Counted from the stretch's first letter, positions 1 to 13,729 are shown. The stretch is 64,000 bases of DNA from Thermothelomyces thermophilus ATCC 42464 (GCF_000226095.1 NC_016478.1:2408001-2472000); one strand, 5' to 3'. Program-made: numbers and translations. The notes: generated by a model from the letters alone, not told the origin.

Positions 1-556
1 CTCCGCGCAGCTGGACCGCGTAAGCTGCATGCACAGAAGCTTTCCAGAACACTCTCCCGAAACGCTACAGGGCGAACGCAGGGGTGCGGCTGAGGGGCTG
101 AGGGAGGAGATCTGGCTGGTCCGGTGATCCCGTGCTGCCCATCTTGATAACTCAATCGGTTCGCGACTTTCGACCGTTGCGGGCCCAGCTGGCTGCAAGG
201 CATGGTGTTCCGGTGACGAGCAGAGAGGGCCCCCGTGGGGTCCGCGTGTCCTGCCGCCGACGGGCTACCCAATGCTCGACTGTATGTACACTCCGTCGGC
301 GTGATCGAAGTCTGCCTCAGGGCCCTCTCCCCCCTCCAGCCTAGGGTCTTGGACAGTTACTGTGTAGAAGCGAGGGCGAGAATGTAACGGCCGTTGATCC
401 CACTACGACGCTGCTCACGGGCAAGCCGATGAAGGCTTATCACATCATTTGACCGCGGGACCGTCCGTTTCCCCCGGGTCCTTCCTGTATCAGCAACGCT
501 CATGCTTACATAGCAAGTATGTTCTAGTCTTGTATTTTTTTGGGGGTTTTTTTCGG

Positions 557-588
557 TTTTTTTTTTTTTTTGGGGGGGGGGGGGGGGG
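557..588. repeat. T15-G17 homopolymer switch
   Basis: Fifteen T are followed directly by seventeen G. Read on the other strand this is C17A15, the same arrangement as the C13A11 tract at 1403-1426. The G run could form a quadruplex, and exact lengths are prone to sequencing error. Confidence 0.9.
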
Positions 589-874
589 AGCGAAAGAAAC
601 GACCGGGAGCGGGTGCTGGGGAGAGCAGATGACGAGCAGCGCACCAGCCATCTCGTCGCCCGGCTCACAGCCCGCATGCTTGGGAGGGGGCCGAGGCCCT
701 CCCATTCGTCCGTCCACCCAGTTCCGGGCGGCAATACATGGTTTTTGTTCACCGGCTGCGCTTGCGGGCGCTTGTTTAAGCCACACTGCCCCTGCAGATT
801 AGCCGCAGGCACCGATATGGTGTAAACTAGTGCGGGGCAGCTGGAGAGGGGCGGCCGCTTCGCAAGTGTGTATG

Positions 875-902
875 TACATACATACATACATACATACATA
901 CA
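875..902. repeat. (TACA)7 microsatellite
   Basis: Seven perfect TACA units. Related TACA/TGTA runs recur in the intergenic blocks, for example at 25351-25378. Confidence 0.9.
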
Positions 903-1402
903 GGTAGGTACTCCGTAATCTACTGTGTATCTATGTGCGCAGTACTAGTACACGATGTACGGAATGCCTTACATACAATATTGTATTAGAAATCCGGATT
1001 CATACTCTGCAATGCGATTCGTATGTTCCGTACAGGACTTTGCGTCAGGTCACGAAGGAAGAATTTGGGCAAAATGCGGAATACTCTCAAGACCATTGGG
1101 CCATCAACCCGACGTTTTGGGCAGGCTATCCTTCCAAGCTCGCCCTAGCCCGCCCACTCTGCCACGCGAGGATTAGAGTCATGGAATAGACTTTGGCCAG
1201 TCGTGTTCGGCATTCCGTCTCCACTGTTGTCCCATCTTTTGTTTCTATTGTTTCTATTGTTGTTGTTATTGTTCTGGCCCGGGGTACAGTCGAGTGGTAT
1301 GGAGGGGCGCGGTGGGGGTTGCGCCTACCCGAGATCAGGCTTCGTACAGTACCTCAGGAAGCCAAGTCCAGCGCAATATTTTTGGCGTCGGTGCATGGCC
1401 GT

Positions 1403-1426
1403 CCCCCCCCCCCCCAAAAAAAAAAA
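1403..1426. repeat. C13-A11 homopolymer switch
   Basis: Thirteen C are followed directly by eleven A. It mirrors the T15G17 tract at 557-588 in opposite orientation. Confidence 0.9.
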
Positions 1427-4400
1427 CGCCCTTCTACATACGGAGTACACTAGCTTGTATGTACCCGGGCTGTATATACATGCACCAGCAAAGCATATGG
1501 TGATAGCGGGATCCAGGCAGCCAGGTTTCAACTCCAGGCTGTGCTCTGTACGTCGATATCTGAAACACCCGCGAATGCGGGGCAGCTCGCGAGAAGCCCC
1601 GCCGCCGTGGTGCATGCTGTTGGTAGGAATTGTACGGACCACTCTCCGCCTTCAGCCTTACGTGCGATGCCTGAAGTCTACTGTTGGTGGAACTTCAGCG
1701 CTGCCGGAGACCGGAAATCTCTTTAGTGATGCTCGGTGTTATGTGTCCATAGAGACAAAAATAGACATGTCATCGTAACGTGCCCCGTTGATCGGCTCTG
1801 CACATCGCTCCCCTCCCCAGCACCGGCACGCTGGGCTGTTGGTCTTGTCTTTGTCTTACCTCTTTCAGCTATGAGTGCAGGTCCTCGACAGCTATCGACA
1901 AAGTTTGACACGAAAATTCCAACCGAGAAGGTGCTGGAGTTGGGAAGGACGATGGTTGGTCGGGAAGACCTGAGTGACTGCCGACTGTGGCAGGCACTAC
2001 CAACCACAGCGAGCCGATATGGATTTGAGGCGTCGGTTGGGTGTTTCCAAGATAGGAATAGCTTTCCCCGATGTGGCTTTTTCTCTGCACTGGAGAGCAA
2101 TCGTGCCTCTGCAAGGCTGCCCGTGGACATGACAAAAAATAACAAATAGTGCCTGTACAGAGAGGAGTACTGTGTAGTGCCTGTCTGTACTACATATATG
2201 TATCTATCTACACAAATACCTTCAGGCATGTCCGCGAATACGTGTATACACCTCCTGGGCTTCTGCAAACAACTAGACTACACAACTGCTCGCACATTTG
2301 TCACGTTATCATGTTCATTTGTATGTAAATCAGCACTGTTTATGCCTGCTTTTCCAAAGAGACAAGGCAAGGCCACCCGCAAGAACCAACAAGAGGTGGG
2401 CCGTGCTGGCGGGCCGCTTCGACATTGTGCCTTCACTTAAGCGAGGGTGCTTGATCATGTGCACCCACACACTACGACACAGTACTGTGTACGCCCCAAG
2501 AGAGATCAGGTGTTCTGTACGGATTACTGCGATGCGAGCCCGGTCGAAAACTGCCGCTTTCGGCACTTCATCGTGAACACGGTGGCGACAGAGCGAACTG
2601 AGGACCCATGCGCCTTTGAGACGAACAAAAATGTCGACCATCACACGCAAGTGTTTACAAAACCATCGGCCCAGGATCAAGACTCGGGCTGTTCTTGGTA
2701 GAGGCAAACGAATGTACTGCCGAAGCACGAACATGGAGGAGCTAAATCCTCAGGTGCAACCGTTTCCTCGTGATTGCGAGTAGCAATGTTTCAGGAAAAA
2801 ATCCTCATCATACCATCGGTCATCAGCCATATCTTCCGGCTGGCTCTTGCAGAAAACAGGAAAGAGAAATGAAGAGAGCAGGAAGAGACTTGTGTTGGTG
2901 ACCATTTGGGATGGTTAGCCGCCCTCCAATCAACGTCGCAAGTCTAAATTTGGGCAAAATTCCCTCATTGTGTGGGTCGGTGGACGACGGGTTAACAAGG
3001 GTGCTGTTGTTGCTGTGCTTTTTGCCCTTCACCCCCTCCCCCGTTCAACGCTACACTAGCTTGAAGCAGTAGTTACTAGAGTATGTATATACATACATGG
3101 ACACTAACTACGCTAGCGTAGTGTAGTGTAGCTTGTTTAGCGCGAGATAAACGCGATGGAATCCTTTCCAATCGGGAAGCTGGATGGCGCACACTTGATC
3201 GGCTGTTTCATGTCCACGCTACGGGCCTAGCTCCCGCCTGGCCCCGTGTGCGCTTTTCGGTGGATATCTCGCCCAACTTGCTCCAGATGCGTGCCTAGGC
3301 TGCGGCGTGTGTATGGCGCACTAGTGTAGGTACGCTCCCGTTTCTAGCGTTCGGCCATCGGCGGATGCTCTTCTTGTGTGGCTATGTTTGGCTCGAAGAG
3401 GGGTAAATACTTGGGAACACCGAGACCGTTCGATGCGGGGGGATGTGTTGCATTTGCGTACACAGTAGGCGCAGATCACTTGGTACGTGCGCACAGTACG
3501 GACTACACAGTACTACGTTGTATATTTGCAGCAAACGCGCTAGCTTGACGGGTGGAGCATAGACCAGTACCTTTATCATCGCTGATCAAACCAATCCAGT
3601 CTGCTGGTCTTTTTCAGAGTCGTCTGCTAGCCGGGCACGTCGTATCGTCATGCCTTCCACGTTGCGGCAACATGTCTCGTTTCGCGTGGGGCCGAGCTAG
3701 CGCAAGGAACTTGCTGAAGAGCTGCAGGATAGGCAACCAGCGCCTGGAGCCGGGCGACCCGGATCTCCGGTGCTGTTCGAGATGCGACTCGTCGTAGTTT
3801 CGTATTGTTTATTGTTTGAGCGAAGCGCCAAGTGCCAAGTGCTGACCTCATACACGACATGGTAAGGGGCCTTAGTTGGCTGCTCATAATGCTCACCCAA
3901 TTGGGACTGTGAGCGCACCCAAAATTGGAGTCGAAGAAGGGTGGTCAGAGTAGGTTCTCTGGGCGGGTGCCTGAGTCAGGGACTGATTTCTCTTTCGGTC
4001 CCAATTCGGCCGACGCATGTTGGTGTACACTGCATTACTGCGGATGCTAAGCGAGCAATCCAATCCCCGCGACTTGACGAGAGCTATGGCACTCTGCCGC
4101 CGTCATCTCGGACCAGATGCGCGCCTGCAGCCTTTGCACGTGCGAGCATACTCGCGGTCGGGCGGGTAGACAAGGGAACTGGTGGGGCCCAGGATTCCAA
4201 TGTGGATATCAATCGTTGCAGCACTGCGACGGTGTCGGCTCCACCTCCCTTCCGTGGGTAGGTTATCGACCGGCCAATCTTGAGGAAAGAGCACTTGCTG
4301 GCCCTAGGGTGGCATCAAGTGACCGGTCTTCCTCGTTCCTGGGAAACGCTGCATGCCGACAGGATGCCGCTCGTGCTGTAGTGTAGGATTTAGACTCCTG

Positions 4401-6766
4401 ACACAAGCCGGGCATTGGTCGAAACTGCGATAGAGAAATGACGACAAGGTCTCTGCAGTCAGGGGACTAGCTGCCCAGAGCCATCTCTACCTTTGACTCC
4501 GTGAAGTCCCTTCGTTACAAGGACGTTGTGAGGCTACACGTTTTGTGAGTGCATAAAAATGTACTAGATATTGTATGTTCCGTATGGAGTACATTATACG
4601 TCGTGTCCTGCCTCCGCAGTACAGTACGTCGATCATAGCGAGTTACCCGCGCCGCAAAACAAAGCATCCCAGACAGTATACAAGGAACAAGCAAATTTGA
4701 TTCTGACGGAAAGATGAGCGCTTTGGCCTGTGCACACAACCGGGGAAGCAGGGCGGGACGCGGAGTGCCAAGTGGGATCCACAAACTGTTGATCTTCGAT
4801 GGATCTTCACGTGGCCCCTTGCAAAGATGCCAGGGATGGTCAAAACGAGCCCGACTGACCCGGTGGACAACGCCTGTCCTCATGACTCTTTGGTGCAAAC
4901 CCTGGCAAACTGTCAGATACGGTAGAGAAATGTGTGCATGTAGGTAGGTAGGCTTGTATGTATGTACGGTACATGCATATGTTGCCCTCGCAGTATGAGA
5001 CCACCTGTCTATTACTAATGGGTTCCTGACGCTCGCGAACCGAGACATCCACTGGAGTTGTCCGTTTCCTGTTTCGTACAACGGCGGCAATATCAGCGAG
5101 CGACGCTAATGGATCAACAACTACCGATTCCAATGGTGATACATACATGGGCTCTCATTCCCATGAGTGAGCCTTGAGGGATTCCTAACGTTTCAAGAGG
5201 GTGCCCATTTTTGGAATTCACCTCTTCAGCGTCTTTGCATCACCAAAGACCGGCTCCTTCGACACAAATAAATCCCGACGAGGCCTTGGCGCTGGATAGG
5301 GCGACCACTCATCACGGTTGCCAGCCCTGTCTGCTTGGCCCAACATCTGGCCCATTCCGCTCCAGCTCGGCAGCTCAGGGGCCGGCGCAGCAGACCGTAC
5401 TCCCTAGTTGGGATTTTAGGTGTGCAGCGCCGCAAGAAGCCCTGAAGAGCCTTGTTGATTGCCGTGTTTCAGATTTACAGCTACAGATCTAGCCTCTGTT
5501 GGTACCTCCAGCTCTATCCGTGTGCGCATACACTACATGCTCGCTTTGCGGTGCTGGCTGAGTCTTAAGCCAGGTTGTGTTGTAATTCTGGGTGTGGGGG
5601 CCGGCGCTAGGTCGAGGAATGCGTTGCACACGGCCGAGTGTGCTTGGCTGACAGTGGGCTTTCGCAACTTCCGTTGATCAGCGGGCTCGCAAAGAAACTA
5701 CAGTAATGGAAGCAAGACCATCACATCATCCAGACTTGTCTGGTTGCACCTTTGCAATTGTTTCCAGAGCAGGATGCCCGCGTTATTTGCGGTTTTGTGG
5801 AGAATGAGTCCCAAATGTCGCTGCCTGATGAGCACTGTAGTATCTCGAGGCTGTGATGGTGGGGCTTACTCATTACCGTTCAGGCCAATTCCGCGTTGTC
5901 ATTGGTTAGGTCAACAGTCCCCCAGTTCCCCCATGCAGAATAAACTTACCAAGTAATCCGTACATAGTGTACATTCCATAGTACTGTATATAGTAAATAC
6001 TCCGTACCTAGTGTACTACGTACGCAGTACACTAACATACATGGCGGTTTCTACGAATAACTCACACATGCACCATGTACTGTACATACCTTACACAAGA
6101 GAGACGACACACAGTCCCTGCACACACCAAGTCACAATGAGAGCAAAGCCTACAAACCCCACTAGCGCGCATTTCAGTTACCTATTCGCAGCAGGTAGTT
6201 TGGTGCAGGGATCATGCTTTGAAGTGGACAAGTTTGCCGCGGCGGAGAGCCAGTTCCAAGAACCGGGTCCAGGGACGGAACCGGCGGGGCAAACGGTACC
6301 GAGAGACCTAGACCCCACCCCTCGAAGGACACTACACTAGCCGTCCAGGTTAGGTTATCAGGTTGGAACATGCTACAAGGAGTCGAATGTTACAGGGCAC
6401 AAAAAATATCTCAAAAAGTTGGAGTCATCGGCGGCCAAGCTGAATTAATGGGATTGATTCTCGACTATGAACATCACAGTGTTGAAACGGCACGGCGATG
6501 CTGAAAGAATTAACCTGCAGGCGGAGAATGAGCCAATCAGATAGCATAGCTTGACGACGCATACTAGGAAGAGCGATGGTGAACAGCCAGCGAAGCATTT
6601 TTGTAGATTGCGACCTTTCCTATCGCATCAAAACATCGCTGCCGTGAGACACCATTTCTACTGGGAGTATTTCGTAATACAAAAATATAAGAAATACTCA
6701 GGATGGTCGGTTTGCTTCCAGCGTTTTGGCCCCGAATGGAACGATCCGCCCGAGCATCGGGCCCGA

Positions 6767-6814
6767 GGAGCTGGGGGCCGCAGGGGCAGGGGAGCTGGGG
6801 GCCGCAAGGGCAGG
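6767..6814. repeat. 24-bp tandem duplication
   Basis: A GC-rich 24-bp unit occurs twice in tandem (6767-6790 and 6791-6814) with one mismatch. A third, degenerate partial copy follows. No gene overlaps it. Confidence 0.8.
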
Positions 6815-7680
6815 GGAGCGGGGCGGGGAAAGGTCGCTTCGACCCGCCTGCGAGCAGCTGCTCAAGTTGACTGAGTAGTCAACAACCTCACTACTCTGTA
6901 TTCGCGACGTCGCACTCATCTGCATCCATCAATCACAGAGCGAGCCGGTCGGACTCGAAGACTGCTTTCGCATCGCATGCAATCCCGCTGGAGACTGAGC
7001 CGGCAGGGTTCTCAATCGACCTTTCTTTGTCCTTGATGCGCCGTTTCAACGATTCTCGGGGTGGGCATCGCTCAACTGTGGACCGCTAGCCCGATCCGCA
7101 CTGCATCGGCAGGAGCCTGGCACACAGTTCGATCGATTCTGGCGGGCCAAGCCACCCACAAGCGCGGCCAACAGGCGCAAGCGCTCGCCTCCCCCATACC
7201 AACGTTCTGGATGATCCTTCCCAGTTACAGCAGTGGTACCTCGGGTCACATCAAAAGCTGCGCGGCGAGAATCGTACCGGCTGTGTAGCGGCGTTTCCAA
7301 GTAGTACGGCCACCCCAACCGATGCAGCCAACCGCAGAGGCCAAGGTCTTCCGATTCCCGACCTACCTGTTTTCTTGTTCCTACAAGAAAAAAAGGTCAT
7401 GTATGTACATACATAGACGAGTGTACAGCCAGAATAGAGGACCGTGAGAAAAAAGGTTCTCGTTTTGGAGACAAATCCAAGACTTTGAACCCGCATATAG
7501 TCATCACCATGTTCTGGTGTTGCAGACGGGCTCGAGTGCGAGCTTCGGAGCCGCGACTCTCCATCTCCACTGCTGTCAGGTCAGGGTAAGATTGTATGTA
7601 CAGTATACATACATACTGTACAGAACCGTACGGTCCCGTAACCTTCAAGCGCACTAACTGGTGTCCTGTGACTGGTCAAC

Positions 7681-8942
7681 AGCCTCGCCAACTTGGCGGA
7701 CCCCGCAACGTACACTACTACTGCGAAGTGGAATTCGTACTCAGCGCGCAGTGAGGTAGGTGACCAACAAAGGAAGTCTTGCTCTCAGGAAACTCTCTCG
7801 CACCGGAAGGGACAAAGGGTTGCCCCACCCGAGCTGGAAACGGGACACAACGGCTCGAACCGGGGTGCTGTACACTACGCAGGGGTCTTGTTCCCCTGTC
7901 AAGAAAACCCTGGCTACTTTTAGACAACCCCTGCCCTTCTTGAGACAAGCTGTTCCCAAGGCGGAGTAGCGTTTCTATTTTTCATTTCACCTGGCTTTCC
8001 GTCTTGCACGCCCCTCTTTTTAAAATTCACACCCTCTGAGGCCCCAACACCTCCCGCACTAACCACATCGCGGGGTGCGACTGATTCCCACTTGACCAGA
8101 TCCTTCCTCATCGGGCTGGTACTTTTCTAGCCTTGCTCTTCAGGGCAAGGTACGCTCCCACACACTAGCGCAGTTGCGTGGTGGTCGGTTGGTGCTGACC
8201 CTTGGCAATCACCGACCCCGGTCCCGGCCGCAGTCTCTTCGCTACATCCACACACACCACTGCCAAGGTGTGGTACAACTGCGTAGCGTAATGTCTTCCG
8301 CGCCCTAGCTTCGCACCCCCTTGTCCCCTGTCGAGCACGAGTGTGTCCCAAGATGCATCTCTCGACACTAGCCCCCAGGCGTTCAAGAGCGGGACTCGTT
8401 TGAGAGATAACTACCATTATTAGCCAGGCAGAAGTCTCCTTCTTTTACAAATCCAAATCTTATAAGAAACCCGGGGATGTCTGCCTTGCCAAACGCACCG
8501 ATCCTTTCGCTCCCACAGCGCGCCTCACATCCGTCTCAAGTTGACGAGAGGGTTCTTCCTTCGAATCGCCTTGTATATGTTGCAGTGCTTCGCACACACC
8601 TGAAGAAAGGCCTCGACGACCACTTTGCCGGCCTTCTATAATATCTGGGCTGCCCGCCTCGTGGCTCTTCCAGCTTAGGACCTCGATACGCTTGACCACC
8701 ACCAATCGGACCTCAGGCACACTCTCTTGGTTGACATCCATCCCCTGGTCACCGCAGTTGGGCGGACAACTTGACGGCCTTCTTTGCGGCACCGATCTTT
8801 TCTTACCCTCCCTCCCTCCTCCTCCTTTTTGAACTCGCGCGGGACCACCCCTCCTCCCTCTTCTCTTCCGGGCCGCCGGCCATTGTTGGAATAAATATCT
8901 CGAGCGTCCCCCAGCACTTCGCTCGCAACATTCACTTTCATC
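7681..8942. other. pyrimidine-rich upstream region of the C2H2 gene
   Basis: No coding potential is seen. From about 8000 the plus strand becomes rich in C and T. A TATA-like stretch (ctataatat) lies at about 8636-8644, roughly 300 bp before the start codon at 8943. Inference: this is promoter plus a long 5' leader. Transcript data would be needed to place the start site or any leader intron. Confidence 0.4.
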
Positions 8943-10001
8943 ATGGAGCAGACACCGCCGCCATCACTGACAAGGTCGCCATCATCCCCTGCCAACACGT
9001 ACTGCTCCTCGGAGAGGTCCTCGCTTGGCTACCCGTCGCCGGGCCTCGTGGAACAGCAATACAAGATCTCGTCCATGTATGGGGACCAGTCTTGCGTGAC
9101 GCCACCCATGGACCCAGAGCTGTCTCTTCCGCCGCTCGACTCGATGGGCCACCCGGACTGGAACAACCCGACTGTGATCCATCCCATGTCGTCTGCGTCC
9201 GGCATGCCCAGCATCCTGTCGGCCGACTACGAGACGTTTAGCCACTACCCGTACAACCAGGAGGTCTACCAGGCGCACCCGACGAGCCAGCCGCCCTCGG
9301 TCCACGCCTCGACCCCTCCGCCTACCGGGTCGGCCCCGCGGTCTCCTGCGGGGCCGATGAGGACGCCGTACACACCGGCCACCTCCGTCCCCGTCCCCGC
9401 CCCCGCCCCCATGACCCCGAGAGTGAACATGGAGAGCGGTTCGGGCACTTCGGACTACAACAGCCAGAGCACCGAGGCGTCGCACTACCCTTCGCCGAGA
9501 TCCATCCACACCCCGTACGCGTCCGACAGCGGGACATACACCAGTAGCACCTCAACCGCCGGTTACCTGTCCGACAGCGGGTCGACATGGCACAAGCCCG
9601 AGTACCACCAGCAGCCCATGGAGCCCGAGCACTTCTACCCGGGCCCGCCACCGCCGCCGCCGTCCGCCTTCTTGCACGACCCCAGGAGGCAGTTCCGGGT
9701 GGCGCGGCCTAAGCGGGCCCCGCGCCGCCTGACCACCAAGGAGGAGGCCAACTTCCAGTGCCAGGTCAAGGGGTGCGGCAAGCTGTTCAGCCGCAGCTAC
9801 AACTTCAAGGCCCACATGGAGACCCACGACGAGAAGCGCGAGTACCCCTTCCCGTGCCAGGTCCCCGAGTGCACGAAGAAGTTTGTGCGCAAGACGGACC
9901 TCCAGCGCCACCACCAGAGCGTGCACCTCCGGGAGCGCACCCACAAGTGCGACTACTGCTCTCGCATGTTTGCGCGCAAGGATACTCTGAGGAGGTAAGG
10001 C

Positions 10002-10090
<89 letters not shown>

Positions 10091-10440
10091 CTTTTTTACG
10101 AATCAGGTCGAGAGAAAAAAAAACAGGGAGAACAGCTTTGCTAACCGGTGCTCTTTTTTTTCCCTCCTTCAACAGGCACATGGAAGATGGCTGCTCCAAG
10201 AGGTTCGACATCGGCACCATGGACGTCCGCGCCGACACCGCCTACGACAGCATGCACCACGGCGTCCGCCCCCCCATGGGCCCCTTGAGCCACATGATGC
10301 CTCCTCAGGGAGGCCTGCCGCCCATTGGCATCCCTCCCCTCTGCGGCCCCAGCCTTCTGAGCTCCATGCCCCCCTCGATGCGGCCCCGGGAACCCATCGC
10401 CGGGGGTGACCACTCTCAGGGGCACAACTGGGGGAGATGA
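8943..10440 (+). CDS. C2H2 zinc-finger transcription factor, three fingers
   Basis: Two exons, 8943-9994 and 10176-10440, give 438 aa. The N-terminal 260 residues are low-complexity Pro/Ser/Thr-rich, typical of a fungal activation region. A basic stretch (about 252-266) precedes three zinc fingers. Finger 1 has C273, C278, H291 and H295. Finger 2 has C305, C310, H323 and H328. Finger 3 has C336, C339, H352 and C357, so it is C2HC rather than C2H2. The intron falls inside codon 351, so the last two zinc ligands come from exon 2. Without splicing, translation stops two bases after the donor and finger 3 is lost. The tail is rich in Pro, Met and Gly. A nuclear DNA-binding regulator is a safe inference; I do not recognise the orthologue or target genes. 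The start is the first ATG of the open frame. Confidence 0.85.
10005..10090 (+). repeat. (TC)n followed by T56 inside an intron
   Basis: Within intron 9995-10175 of the zinc-finger gene, about 15 TC units run directly into 56 consecutive T. The acceptor with its own short pyrimidine tract lies some 85 bp further on. The tract makes this intron 181 nt, long for this window, and its true length may vary between isolates or be misread. Confidence 0.9.
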
Positions 10441-13400
10441 TTGGGATATATCTATATACGTATCTATTCTTTTCTTTCCCTTTTTTTTGTTTTTTTTTTT
10501 TAAAGGTCTTCCACATTCTCTGGGTAGATACCAAGGAGGCGTCGAGGACATCAAGACGGGTCATGAGGGTTTGGCTCTTTTTTTTTCTTCTTTTCTTTTT
10601 TTCAATTTCCTCGCACGCTCTGTATGAATAATGTACGCGATATGTGGGTAACAACGGATGGGCACGGAATTCGGTGTTTGGAGAGATACATCGGGAGGTA
10701 CCGGATCAAGGCCACGCGACTTGGGAGGCAATGGGCGGCTTCGACATCTTCTGCAACGATTCTTCCTTTTTTATTTTTCTTATTTGTTCTCTTGTTCACC
10801 CTCATTGGTGGTTTGGAGAAGAATGGGGACACGATATCCCGTGTACGAAGTGTATTAAACAGTGTAAAACGGCGCCTGCTTCAATTCGACTGCCTCTTCA
10901 GAAAGAGAAAGCAGCCATCTTTCCTCGCATTATACCGTCCGGTTTCTCGAATGGTGACTTCTTAGCGCGCAACCCCTCATGACTGGTGATGGCCGGGCTG
11001 TCCCTGTCCTGTGCCGCAGCCTTCCCTTGCTTCTCCGCCGTCATCAACGGCCCAGCACCCGACGCTAATTTCGACTCCGCGCTTGGCAACGACTTGCAAG
11101 GTCCGGGCCCTGAACGCCCTCCCGCGATCATCAGCTACATTTACACTAGTGTCAGATAAAGCGACAGACAGTTTGTACGGATTACATACCTTGACATACA
11201 CCGTCGCACTAATACAATGGTTCCTGGCACGAAACATTGCAGCAAACATGCTGGCGCGCCAACGCGCCAACGCTTTCGTTCGCTTTCATTCCGCTCCCCT
11301 CCCCGCTCTTCGCACCAGAATTCCGCTATTTTTTTTTTTCTTCAGAGACGACCGACTTTGCTGGAAGTCAGGGCGGCAACTGCAAGTGCCAAGAGAGCCA
11401 AGGGCAAGGCATCCCGTCAATGCCAAGCAAACCTCGTCAGGGAAGTTGCGCCCCTCTCATTGTGCCCCCCCACCTCCTTCTTCCCTACTGTGTAATCCAT
11501 GACTGCCAGACTGCCAGCTGCAAAGAACTTGCCGCTTCCACCCATTATTACTGCGCGTCGCCCTGTCGCTCCTTCCAAATGCTGCTGTCAGCCTGAGCGC
11601 TGTGCACTGTACGGATGATTACTACCTACTTGCTCATCGTGTCTCGGTCAACTGAATAAGTTCTCTCTGACTGCAGGACGATTGGCATCGCTGACGGAAA
11701 TGAATGCACTGTAGTCGACATCTGGGGGCGAAGCCTGCTCACTCGGAAAGCGGCTGACCCGGCCACGCAGCCAATCTTAGCGACAAACCTACACGATTGG
11801 ATCACAGGACACGACGCTCAAATCATTGCGTCCACCACGCAGAATCCGTACTTGGTAGTGGAAAAAAGGGATGCTGCCCCGATAAGGTAGGTTCCATTGC
11901 GCACCACGCTCGTAGGGCTGGCGGATGCACTAACACACCACCGCGTTCATCATCCACTCAGCTGCCGTCTTCCAGTACTTCCTACATAGTACTACGAGCC
12001 CAAGAGAGTAAGCCTTACGGCGTCCGACGTAGCACGGCAGCAAGCCGGTCCTACCCTCTCGCTCTTCGAATTTTGGGGAAAGGGAGGGGGAGTGCGGACG
12101 ATTGTCTTTGTGCGATTTCTACTTCTATCCTCGGCTTTCGACACACCCCCTCTCTGATCGGGATGCCTGCGTGACGAATCTTTTTCCTTTTTTTCCCTCT
12201 CTCACGGGCGTACGTAGTACAACAGAGGATGGTAGCGGTGGGGCACCATCCTCATCGGTCGGCCACCTCCAAGACCTCGACTCCCCACTACTCCGTAGCT
12301 GCAGGCTGTAATCTCGGCAGGGCTGTGTGGGGTGCGCAGAAAGCTTTTGTTCGCGATTCTCTTCTGCGTGGTGGGGAAGCGCTTCTCCAACCGGCCGACG
12401 AAACGAAGGCTCATGGTTCGATATGGCCTCACTAACAAGTGACAGATGAAGACTCGCGAATTCTTCCGTATTGCGGCGTGAAGCACTGGTGCACGCTTCG
12501 CTAATACGAATTATGGTTAGTTAGTGGAGAGCACCAAGCGATTCCTTCTTTCGTGCACCTGCTAATAAGTACATACCACGCTAGGGATAACGGACAGATC
12601 TCTCCGTCGTGCCTGCTCGAGGAGGAAGCCAATCACCAACCAGCGCCCAGGATCTGGCAAACATCGCTGCCATTTGCTTTGCCCAATCGGGCATTATCGG
12701 GCCACCGGATTGCGAAAATGGGCTTGGGGCATGGCTCAGGGGGGACTACACTACACTAATGTCCTGGCTCTGTCGAGGCCTCTCCCTAGTGTAGTTGGAT
12801 ATTGATCCGTACACTACGGAGTACACTCTACGGATTACTAGGTCAAGACTCAACGGGTCGTTAAGGCAGGGGATGAGGCAGATCGTCAGTGTGCCGCCCC
12901 CAAACTTTTTGATAGGGCGCCCGTCATCGACGCACATGCGTTGACGAGGCGGAACGGGCTGCCGCGCCTCCGGCATCCTTGGAGTCCCAGGCGTCAGCAG
13001 CCTCGTGGGTTGACGAGAGAAGGATCCCGTTCCGGATTAGTGTAGTCCGGGAACGCGCGTCCTGCATGGACACGAAATGTCGGCGACTGGTCCAACAGCC
13101 GCCGGGAACTTCTCGAGGTTGCAGGGCACCGCACGGCTATTCGGCTAACTTAACTGCGAAGCTATCCCCAACAAGCAACGTGACGGGTTGACGTTGCGTA
13201 CTTGCAACATACACGGCTTATCTCAATCTGGGTTAGAGCATCCTCCGTGGCGAAACCCAGATCAACAGACCGACTCGGCGAAACTGGTATGTACTTTACA
13301 TATGTGCATACTATTATACTCCTCCGAAAAGTTACAAACGTACACCGTCACTAGTGCTTAGTGGTATGGAGTACGCAATGCAAGGTCAAGGATCGCAGCA

Positions 13401-13660
13401 GTTCCGTCGACTCTCCAAAGACCCCCGGCTCGCTGGCGGCTGTTGGTCCAGGCGCGGCAAGGCAGCGAGACGGATTTAACCTGGCTTTGGCTGTTGTGTG
13501 TGGGGCAGGACGAGGGAGCATTGAAGGATCTGGCAGGCCCAACAAGTGCAACCCTGTCACAGAACATCAGGGAGCATTGCGGCTGCTGTGTGATCACCCA
13601 AACGCTCACCATTGAGCATGGTCATGCGATGTTGTCTCCAGGGTCCGGTAACACCTCCCT

Positions 13661-13729
13661 ACACACTACGTACACCACACACTAGTGTATACGCTAGTGT
13701 AGTGTAGTGTGCGTTCTCTATACACTACT
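13661..13729. repeat. cluster of TAGTGTA/TACACTA words
   Basis: About 70 bp are made almost entirely of overlapping ACACTAC, CACTAGTG and TAGTGTAG words, including self-complementary CACTAGTG. Similar words recur at 3119-3131, 12740-12795 and 14765-14840. Confidence 0.7.

Larger units (their letters stand above)
1..7680. other. gene-poor block, left flank
   Basis: I see no convincing gene here. Open frames are short, occur equally on both strands and carry no recognisable domain or plausible exon chain. The block has many TACA/TGTA tetranucleotide runs, CTACACTA/TAGTGTAG words (for example 3119-3131) and exact copies of TACTCCGTA or its complement (909-917, 1439-1447, 5998-6006) and TACGGATTA (2518-2526, 5954-5962). 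Base composition looks near balanced, unlike the GC-rich exons elsewhere. It could be long intergenic DNA or heavily decayed transposon sequence; I cannot tell which by eye. Confidence 0.6.
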
